Assembly (NCBI GenBank): GCA_002435825.1
Contig: DIVL01000072.1
Location: 1-9,914 of the forward strand
Length of the DNA: 9,914 nt
Direction: 5' to 3'
From: Anaerolineaceae bacterium UBA6133
GTDB taxonomy: Bacteria > Chloroflexota > Anaerolineae > Anaerolineales > Anaerolineaceae
In this document: positions 5,515-9,914 of the stretch, piece by piece
How positions within the stretch are numbered: position 1 is the stretch's first letter
How the letters are laid out: the number at the start of each line of letters is the position of its first letter
The notes under the pieces: generated by a model
The model's database searches: none
Told to the model about the DNA's origin: nothing
The model's input: the letters and a program-made list of their open reading frames with translations, nothing else
Made by a program: the position numbers and the translations under genes

Positions 5515-7274
5515 TAGTTCCTGTTTTTGACTAATAGTTTTGGGATAGCAAGACTGAGATCTTCCAACTGAACTTGCAGCGTGGTCAGTGTTTCTTTGTC
5601 GGTCTGTAATCGGCTTTGCTCGCTCTGGACGTAGCTGGTGTAGGGGGTGATGTTGCTTTCCAGGCGCTGGATGGCGCTGTCGCTTTCGCGCTCAAAGGTG
5701 GCGCTGAGAGTCTCCATCAGGTTTTCGCGCAATTCAGCCATCTTATCCCTGAAGGCTTCCTTGGCTTGCTTGCGCTTGTAGGGGATCACGAACAGCCCCA
5801 GCACAGCCAGAGCGCCAGCCGTGACGATGCCAGTCACATCCAGGGCTTTGGTTGTGAGCACGGTTGCCACCAGTGCGCCAATGCCTAATGCCCCAACACC
5901 AAACAGGGCGGTTTGCGTGACCGACTCCTGCACAAACGCGCCAAGCTGTTCAGCTTCACGCTTGCGGTCATACTGGTTGACAATCGCTTTGATGGTCGTG
6001 CTGACGCTGTCGATCAGCTGGCGGCGGCGTTCCGTCTGGGGGCTGGCACTGGCAGGCATTGCGCGTTGGGATTGCGCCTGCCGGCGTTCCAGGGCGCCCG
6101 CCACCTGATACCAGACATTCAGGTCCTTATCCACCAGCCAGTCGATCAGGCTGCGGACTTTTGCGTCGATCTCTTCAGCCACGTCTGCCTGGACTTCCTC
6201 CTGGAACTCAGCTTTGATCTTGTCCGGCTTGGCAAGGTCAAAAATTCGGCTCAGTTTCATGGTGTTGTCCAGGTATTCCAGCCCGCGGTTTTCGAATCCG
6301 TTGAGGATGTTTCCCACATCAGCCAGGCGGGGAGGCAGCTCAGCCCTGAGCTCATTCCGATAGTTTTCCAGCATTCCCTCCAGGGAAGCTGAAAGGCTGA
6401 TATCTTCACTGATTTCGTGTGTCTGAGCGTCGTTCTGTTTTTTTGCTTCCGTCAGCAGGTGGGTGCCTACTCCCAGTGGGTTGCGCAGTTTCAACTCCAG
6501 CCGTGAGTTGTCATCCAGGGTTTCTGTAATGTAATGCTCGAGGGCGTTGATGCCGCTGGCTGCGCGCAGGGTTTCCCGCTCGGTTTCAGAACTGGCAAAC
6601 GCGGCTTTTTGCGCAACACGGGCTGAAACGCTGAAGATTTCAGGCTGGGAGCCGAGAATGCGGGTGGCATTCTCGCGCACAAAGTCCTCCACTTCCTGGA
6701 AGGACTGCGCGTCCTCAAGAATGTCGCTTTTGTTAATCACTATCACGATTTTCTTGCCCCAGGTAAGGATTTTCTCGAGGAAGAGGCGCTCACTCTCAGT
6801 GAGCGGACGATCGGCAGAGGTGACGAACAGCACCAGGTCGGAACGCGGCACGTATTCATTGGTGAGGCGTTCATGCCGGCGATTGATGGCGTTGGTGCCG
6901 GGGGAGTCAACGATGTTCAGCTCTTTTAACAGCGCCAGGGGGTGTGTGACAATGGCAAAACCCTCGTCCACGATCTGCTCGCTGACTGTTTCGCCAAAAC
7001 GCACCAGGGTGACGCGCGCGGTGGTGGGGGTGACGCCTTCGATCAGTATCTTTTCGCCCAGCATGGCGTTGATCAGGGCGCTTTTTCCGGCGTTGAATTC
7101 GCCGACCGCCACGATCAGGAAAAGCTCGTCGAGCTGGTTGATAGCCTTCTGCAGATTTTGCAGAGAATCATCACTGAGGTCGAAGGTCCGTAAAGAAACC
7201 AGGATCTCATTCAGGCTTTGCTTTTCACTTTGCAGAAAAAGCAGTTGGTCATTGGTCAGGAAAGTTTGGCGCAT
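5514..7274 (-). CDS. bacterial dynamin-like GTPase
   Basis: A 586-residue large GTPase of the dynamin-like family; such proteins bind and remodel membranes. G motifs, numbered from the ATG at 7274: P-loop GEFNAGKS (58-65), switch I TPTTARVTL (82-90), DSPGT (123-127), NKSD (181-184) and SVSA (215-218). The helical region 240-450 is rich in charged residues. A pair of hydrophobic stretches, about 456-473 and 481-497 (FGVGALGIGALVATVL, then TGIVTAGALAVLGLFVIPY), forms a membrane hairpin or paddle. A second helical stalk follows to the end. GGAGG sits six bases upstream of the 7274 ATG; the in-frame ATG at 7292 lies upstream of this site and has none of its own. It lies downstream of a Nudix gene (79 bases apart) on the same strand. 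Function could be membrane repair, fission or stress protection; the sequence does not decide. Confidence 0.9.
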   Translation of the reverse strand: MRQTFLTNDQLLFLQSEKQSLNEILVSLRTFDLSDDSLQNLQKAINQLDELFLIVAVGEFNAGKSALINAMLGEKILIEGVTPTTARVTLVRFGETVSEQIVDEGFAIVTHPLALLKELNIVDSPGTNAINRRHERLTNEYVPRSDLVLFVTSADRPLTESERLFLEKILTWGKKIVIVINKSDILEDAQSFQEVEDFVRENATRILGSQPEIFSVSARVAQKAAFASSETERETLRAASGINALEHYITETLDDNSRLELKLRNPLGVGTHLLTEAKKQNDAQTHEISEDISLSASLEGMLENYRNELRAELPPRLADVGNILNGFENRGLEYLDNTMKLSRIFDLAKPDKIKAEFQEEVQADVAEEIDAKVRSLIDWLVDKDLNVWYQVAGALERRQAQSQRAMPASASPQTERRRQLIDSVSTTIKAIVNQYDRKREAEQLGAFVQESVTQTALFGVGALGIGALVATVLTTKALDVTGIVTAGALAVLGLFVIPYKRKQAKEAFRDKMAELRENLMETLSATFERESDSAIQRLESNITPYTSYVQSEQSRLQTDKETLTTLQVQLEDLSLAIPKLLVKNRN

Positions 7275-7280
7275 GATATG

Positions 7281-7285
7281 CCTCC
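7281..7285 (-). promoter_or_regulatory. ribosome binding site fixing the GTPase start
   Basis: GGAGG on the minus strand, six bases before the ATG at 7274-7272. It falls inside the 18-base extension that would be coding if the upstream ATG at 7292 were used, so it argues for the shorter protein. Confidence 0.8.
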
Positions 7286-7312
7286 AGGGCATGGACGGAT
7301 ATGATTGGGTTA

Positions 7313-7318
7313 ATTATA
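7313..7318 (-). promoter_or_regulatory. perfect -10 box upstream of the GTPase gene
   Basis: TATAAT on the minus strand, 39 bases before the start codon, in the gap after the Nudix stop. No convincing -35 box is seen at 16-18 bp (AGAAAG at 17 bp), so either the promoter is weak or the match is fortuitous. If used, the GTPase has its own promoter besides any read-through from the Nudix gene. Confidence 0.4.
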
Positions 7319-7353
7319 CCTGTGTGTAGAATGGACTTTCTTTGGGGAGAAGG

Positions 7354-7824
7354 TTAGTTGCAGTCGCCCAGGTAAACGGGGTAGATGCTGTGTTGTAGAT
7401 CTCGTAAGAGCGGGCAGATGGTGCGCGGGTAAAGCTGAACTGCATCGAGCTGATCCAGCGCCACCCAACGGACTTCTTCCTGTCCGTTATCGGGGTGATC
7501 CCCCTGGGAGGGTTCGTAATCTTCGTCCACTTTGCACTTGAAATAGAACTCCACCTGGTGTAAATCGGGGCTAAGCGCAGCAAATTCGTGCTGATTGGAA
7601 CGATACTCCCGGACGAAGAGCAACTTGCGCACTTTCACCAGTATTTCAATCTCCTCCTGGCATTCCCGCATAAGTGCATCGGGCAGGGTTTCACCCCATT
7701 TTTGCCCCCCGCCAGGCAGCACAGCGTACGGCCCTTCCTGATCCCGTTTGATAATCACGAGCAATTTTCCGTCACGAATGATGATGGCTTTGGCGGAGTT
7801 GCGGACCTTCTTTTTCTTTTTCAT
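7354..7824 (-). CDS. Nudix hydrolase
   Basis: A 156-residue single-domain Nudix protein, expected to hydrolyse a nucleoside diphosphate linked to another moiety using Mg or Mn. The Nudix box runs from G39 to I61: G39, E45, R53-E54, E57-E58 are all in place. The usual glycine near the end of the box is glutamate (E60, in EEIEI), a departure that often still permits activity because the metal-binding glutamates remain. The N terminus is strongly basic (MKKKKK), followed by the first strand SAKAIIIRDGKLLVI. The ATG at 7824 is preferred; a TTG at 7848 could add eight residues. No good Shine-Dalgarno is seen; TACAAT (7842-7837) could be a -10 box giving a very short leader. Substrate is unknown. 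The dynamin-like gene follows on the same strand. Confidence 0.88.
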   Translation of the reverse strand: MKKKKKVRNSAKAIIIRDGKLLVIIKRDQEGPYAVLPGGGQKWGETLPDALMRECQEEIEILVKVRKLLFVREYRSNQHEFAALSPDLHQVEFYFKCKVDEDYEPSQGDHPDNGQEEVRWVALDQLDAVQLYPRTICPLLRDLQHSIYPVYLGDCN

Positions 7825-7913
7825 GTTGACTTTTGGATTGTACCGCAAATAAATCCCAGAAAAAGATTAAGGCATGGTCAAAAAGGTTGTTCTGTTTTTG
7901 GGGAACTCAGTGC

Positions 7914-7971
7914 GTAGGTCAGGTTCTTCTGCCTGCCCCTGAGCAAAGAGAATGGGGTTGAACCTGACGTC
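7914..7971 (+). repeat. family-2 REP-like copy A, long-loop form
   Basis: GTAG (7914-7917) is followed by GTCAGGTTC (7918-7926), a 33-nt loop containing CCTGCCCC (7932-7939), and the pairing arm GAACCTGAC (7960-7968), then GTC. The 9-bp stem is perfect. Its innermost pair is C-G where copies B and D have G-C, a compensated change. Confidence 0.7.
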
Positions 7972-8014
7972 ACGAAAGGTGGCAAAGAAGGTCCTCAACA
8001 GACTTAGGCTTCCA

Positions 8015-8045
8015 ATGTCAGGTTGAACTGCGCAACCTGACCTAC
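8015..8045 (-). repeat. family-2 REP-like copy B, short-loop form
   Basis: On the minus strand this reads GTAG, GTCAGGTTG, a 7-nt loop (CGCAGTT), CAACCTGAC and AT. The 9-bp stem is perfect. It is nearly identical to copy D at 9642-9673, more than 1.6 kb away and in the opposite orientation. Confidence 0.8.
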
Positions 8046-8057
8046 AACTAGGTTTCC

Positions 8058-8131
8058 GATGTCAGGTTGAATTACGCAAAATTACACGGGGCAGGCTGCG
8101 CATACTCTTCGAGCACGATGACCTGACCTAC
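8058..8131 (-). repeat. family-2 REP-like copy C, long-loop form
   Basis: On the minus strand: GTAG (8131-8128), a left arm GTCAGGT, a long loop containing CCTGCCCCGTG (8095-8085), and a right arm CAACCTGAC ending in ATC (8058). Seven base pairs hold. The loop motif CCTGCCCC is shared with copy A and, as CCTGCCCCGTG, with the degenerate copy near 9585-9624. Confidence 0.65.
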
Positions 8132-8168
8132 GAAAAGAGGTTTTTGGTAAGGTTTTAGGCTAAAACAG

Positions 8169-8636
8169 CTATCGCTTGCCAAAAATCGACGGCAGATCAA
8201 GATCCTTAAGCGATTTAACGTTCCAGAATGAGAGAAAAACCAGAACCGCAAGCAGAGCGAACAGGATGAGAGCATCAACTGAGCCAGGACTAAAAAGAGT
8301 GACCAAAAGCATGACGTCCGCATAGCCAACCAGCAGGTCGACCGACAACATTAATATGTAATGCAGTGCCAGCAATACAATAACTCCCCGACGCAGCGGC
8401 TTCCAGGCGATGGCGAGCAGAAGCCCGGCTAAGCCAAAAGACGGCGGGGCAATCACGTACATCAATTGTGGCAGTCCTAAACCAGCACCGCCTCCATTGG
8501 CAGGCATGGGCGAATCGCTCAGCTGCATCACAAAATAAAAATACAAGGCCAGGATGATCATGAAAACCAGGTTAATCGCGGAAGTCCAGATGAATTGTCT
8601 GCGCTTCTTGGGGTTGTCGGTTACGGTTTCTGTCAC
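8169..8636 (-). CDS. small four-span membrane protein of unknown function
   Basis: A 155-residue protein I do not recognise. After a short charged N terminus (MTETVTDNPKKRRQF) it has about four hydrophobic spans: residues 16-37, 58-80, about 84-105 and 117-138. A glycine-rich loop (PMPANGGGAGLG) lies between spans one and two. The C-terminal tail is charged (VKSLKDLDLPSIFGKR) and probably cytoplasmic. No catalytic motif is visible. The start is GTG at 8636, chosen because AAGGA lies six bases upstream. The gene follows the FRG-domain gene by 42 bases on the same strand, so they are probably co-transcribed. It ends beside repeat copy C, 37 bases from the repeat edge. Confidence 0.75.
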   Translation of the reverse strand: MTETVTDNPKKRRQFIWTSAINLVFMIILALYFYFVMQLSDSPMPANGGGAGLGLPQLMYVIAPPSFGLAGLLLAIAWKPLRRGVIVLLALHYILMLSVDLLVGYADVMLLVTLFSPGSVDALILFALLAVLVFLSFWNVKSLKDLDLPSIFGKR

Positions 8637-8642
8637 TGGTTT

Positions 8643-8647
8643 TCCTT
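8643..8647 (-). promoter_or_regulatory. ribosome binding site for the GTG-started membrane gene
   Basis: AAGGA on the minus strand, six bases before the GTG at 8636-8634. It supports the non-ATG start and lies four bases downstream of a hairpin in the same spacer. Confidence 0.65.
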
Positions 8648-8650
8648 AGG

Positions 8651-8676
8651 CTGAAAAGAAAAAACTTCCTTTTCAG
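8651..8676 (-). other. hairpin in the FRG/membrane-gene spacer
   Basis: CTGAAAAG (8651-8658) pairs with CTTTTCAG (8669-8676) around a 10-nt loop. On the minus strand the T run is in the loop and the stem is followed by CCTAAGGA, not by a T tract. It is therefore a poor terminator. It could protect or tune translation of the second gene. Confidence 0.45.
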
Positions 8677-8678
8677 GA

Positions 8679-9512
8679 TCAACTGAAAAAGACGGACTTC
8701 ATCTCGCTGATAATTTCTTCGCGGATGCGGATGCAGATTGCCTCAATCCGGTCGTTTTCAGGGAATAGCAGGCTTTTGGGGATGCGGGAGAAACCGCTGC
8801 CCCAGAAGGAAGCCGCTGTGGGGATGGAGAATTTAGCGATCAGGCGGTTCTTGAAATCCAGCTCGGATTTATTGACGTAGGTATCGGTGATGTCGAGTGT
8901 GCCGCACAAATAGCCTTCCTGAAAATAAGGGCGCAAGGCTTCGGGTGGGCAAATGGAAAGCAGCCGCACGATCACCACGTCCTGCTCGCTGTTATAAGTA
9001 ATGCGATTGGTAGTGTAGGGCAGCCCAAAGACGTAGACCATGCCGCGTTCAGCCTTATTGCCCAGCTGACCAAAGGTGGCGGCAACGCGCAGGGATTGGG
9101 TCAGGTCGAGCAGGGGGGTGTCGCAGACCCCATAGTGCTGCAGGATGCTCCAGGCGATGTATTGCTTGCGGCGGATATCAACGCGCCCGTCCAGCTTTTC
9201 GCGGTCGAAGGCTTCAATCAACTTGTTGGTAGCCACTTCAAGTAACTCAAAACGGGAGCGAATTTCCTGCGAGGTCAGGAATTCTTTGCGGTAGATGTTC
9301 GGGTAAAAAGTGCTTGAGCCGGCTTTGTTCAGATAGTCCTGATCCTGTCCGCGGAAAAAGAGCAGGTAGTCTTTGTTCAGGAAGGAGAGTTGAGCAATTT
9401 TGCGGACGAGTTCGTGATAAATCTGGACGGGAAAAGGCGTAGTCTTTCTCAGCACCTGACCTTCAACGTGCTTTTCGAGATCGGGAAAGAAAGACGGTGT
9501 AATTTCGCGCAT
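8679..9512 (-). CDS. FRG-domain protein
   Basis: A 277-residue protein with the FRG domain, named for its Phe-Arg-Gly motif. The signature appears as LLFFRGQ (50-56). The second conserved block is LQHYGVCDTPLLDLTQSLRVA (124-144), with QHYG and the LLDLT segment that in relatives reads LLDWT. The family-typical C-terminal LFPENDRIEAI (249-259) is also present. No other catalytic domain, signal peptide or membrane segment is visible, so the domain is stand-alone. The ATG at 9512 lacks a clear ribosome binding site; TAAAAT at 9534-9529 is a possible -10 box. The biochemical activity of FRG domains is not settled to my knowledge; relatives occur in phage-related and accessory regions. Here it is the first gene of a probable two-gene unit with a small membrane protein, bounded on both sides by family-2 repeats. 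Confidence 0.8.
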   Translation of the reverse strand: MREITPSFFPDLEKHVEGQVLRKTTPFPVQIYHELVRKIAQLSFLNKDYLLFFRGQDQDYLNKAGSSTFYPNIYRKEFLTSQEIRSRFELLEVATNKLIEAFDREKLDGRVDIRRKQYIAWSILQHYGVCDTPLLDLTQSLRVAATFGQLGNKAERGMVYVFGLPYTTNRITYNSEQDVVIVRLLSICPPEALRPYFQEGYLCGTLDITDTYVNKSELDFKNRLIAKFSIPTAASFWGSGFSRIPKSLLFPENDRIEAICIRIREEIISEMKSVFFS

Positions 9513-9584
9513 GTTAAACCATACTCTTATTTTATCCCATTTGGCGAATATTGGGGTGCATGAACAGGCAGGCCGGAGTGTGCA

Positions 9585-9624
9585 CCTGCCCCGTGCTTAT
9601 ACATGCAGGGTCGAACCTGATGTC
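9585..9624 (+). repeat. degenerate family-2 repeat (long-loop type)
   Basis: CCTGCCCCGTG (9585-9595) is identical to the loop motif of copy C, and GAACCTGATGTC (9613-9624) resembles the right arm and tail of copy A. The GTAG-containing left arm is not recognisable, so this is a decayed or partial copy. Confidence 0.45.
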
Positions 9625-9641
9625 TGCCTTTCGGCGTAGGC

Positions 9642-9673
9642 GTAGGTCAGGTTGCGCTTTTCAACCTGACATC
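9642..9673 (+). repeat. family-2 REP-like copy D, short-loop form
   Basis: GTAG (9642-9645), GTCAGGTTG (9646-9654), a 7-nt loop CGCTTTT, CAACCTGAC (9662-9670) and ATC. The 9-bp stem is perfect. The sequence matches copy B apart from three loop bases, indicating recent spread or strong constraint. Confidence 0.8.
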
Positions 9674-9749
9674 ACAAATGCTGGCAAATGCTCAATTCAT
9701 CTATTAATTCTCAGTAAATCCTGGCCAATGCTCAGGTCTACCCACTACC

Positions 9750-9770
9750 GTAGGTCAGATTGCGCATCTG
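9750..9770 (+). repeat. family-2 REP-like copy E, left half only
   Basis: GTAGGTCAGATTGCGCA (9750-9766) matches the left arm and start of the loop of the short form with one change. The expected right arm CAACCTGAC is missing; ATCTG follows, making a small palindrome CAGAT-TGCGC-ATCTG (9756-9770). The loss of the right arm coincides with the end of the IS110-family element to the right. Confidence 0.55.
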
Positions 9771-9827
9771 CCTCGCGTATTTTTGCGGGGTTCTTCCCAT
9801 CTTTCACCGTAGATACCGTCTTGATTG

Positions 9828-9914
9828 TCAAGAGTTAAAGCAAAATTGCTTGCCATAATTTGGGTCAAACGGCTTGCCAGACTTCAACACTCCATATGCC
9901 AGGTGCAGCAATTT
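9828..9914 (-). CDS. IS110-family transposase, C-terminal end only (runs off window)
   Basis: The last 28 codons and the TGA stop of a gene entering from beyond the right edge. The peptide contains KLLHLAYGVLKSGKPFDPNY, which matches the characteristic end of IS110/IS116/IS902-family transposases, where a conserved YGVLKSG segment precedes FDPNY. IS110 enzymes are DEDD recombinases guided by a bridge RNA encoded in the element's non-coding end. Only the 3' side of the element is in view, so catalytic residues and intactness cannot be judged. A small palindrome CTTGA-TTG-TCAAG (9820-9832) overlaps the stop codon. Confidence 0.75.
   Translation of the reverse strand, partial: KLLHLAYGVLKSGKPFDPNYGKQFCFNS

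Larger units (their letters stand above)
7825..8168. other. 344-base intergenic region filled by GTAG-hairpin repeats
   Basis: No credible gene. The right three-quarters are a cluster of the second REP-like family (see the copies at 7914-7971, 8015-8045 and 8058-8131). A 29-base direct repeat, 8006-8034 against 8050-8078, has 4 mismatches and a 44-base period and reflects partial duplication of a unit. The stretch 7849-7913 holds nothing I recognise. Confidence 0.7.
9513..9827. other. 315-base intergenic region with degenerate repeats, no gene
   Basis: Contains repeat copies D and E, a degenerate copy around 9585-9624, and a small direct repeat CTGG-C/A-AATGCTCA (9681-9693 region against 9721-9734). 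An open frame on the plus strand from 9551 runs through these repeats and has no recognisable protein features. The last 60 bases before 9828 are probably the end of an IS110-family element. Confidence 0.6.

Noticed and set aside
7275..7292. Upstream ATG at 7292 as the GTPase start
   Set aside because: It would place the clear GGAGG ribosome binding site inside the coding region; the ATG at 7274 is spaced correctly from it.
6547..7329. Long plus-strand open frame opposite the GTPase gene
   Set aside because: The minus-strand frame has all G motifs of a dynamin-like GTPase; the opposite frame is serine/arginine-rich shadow coding with no domain.
7825..7848. TTG at 7848 as the Nudix start
   Set aside because: Rare start codon without a ribosome binding site; the added eight residues have no family support. 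It remains possible because the ATG at 7824 also lacks a good site.
8006..8078. Two 29-base direct repeats resembling a minimal CRISPR
   Set aside because: Only two copies, 4 mismatches, spacer of 15 bases, and the repeats are parts of GTAG-tagged hairpins present elsewhere; no cas genes.
9551..9838. Plus-strand open frame of 95 codons right of the FRG gene
   Set aside because: It consists of repeat copies and IS-end sequence, lacks a ribosome binding site and shows no protein features.
1..9914. tRNA or rRNA genes
   Set aside because: No cloverleaf with T-loop and anticodon signals and no rRNA-like segment was noticed on either strand; a covariance-model scan would settle this.

Overview
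The window looks like a chromosomal segment of a Chloroflexota bacterium, probably an Anaerolineae-type organism. This is an inference from gene content, not from a marker-gene comparison. It rests on the rpsB-tsf-pyrH cluster with a short (209 aa) EF-Ts and an acidic S2 tail, a multi-spanning GT-C glycosyltransferase, a bacterial dynamin-like GTPase, and many intergenic palindromes. Coding GC is moderate, around 50-55% in the housekeeping genes. The far-left transposase stretch is clearly more AT-rich.

Layout, left to right. (1) 1-899: a REP-associated tyrosine transposase (RAYT) gene on the minus strand, bracketed by GTAG-tagged hairpins. The two complete hairpins to its right are inverted relative to each other and their stems show compensatory base changes. 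(2) 900-2924: a large membrane glycosyltransferase with a C-terminal beta-sandwich-like domain, possibly expressed from a leaderless transcript. (3) 2969-5443: a good sigma-70-type promoter, a structured 5' leader, then rpsB, tsf and pyrH. A strong hairpin terminator sits between tsf and pyrH. A second terminator follows pyrH and serves both strands. The usual next gene, frr, is not here. (4) 5514-7824, minus strand: a Nudix hydrolase followed by a dynamin-like GTPase with a central membrane hairpin. (5) 7914-8131: a cluster of a second GTAG-hairpin repeat family. (6) 8169-9512, minus strand: an FRG-domain protein followed by a small four-span membrane protein. (7) 9513-9914: more copies of the second repeat family, then the last 28 codons of an IS110-family transposase that runs off the window.

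How they fit together: rpsB, tsf and pyrH are the translation and UMP-kinase housekeeping block. The rest is accessory. The most informative features are the two REP-like families. One accompanies its likely transposase. The other surrounds the FRG/membrane pair and appears to have been hit by an IS110 element. The FRG plus membrane-protein pair is the best candidate for an undescribed two-gene system, but its function cannot be read from the sequence.
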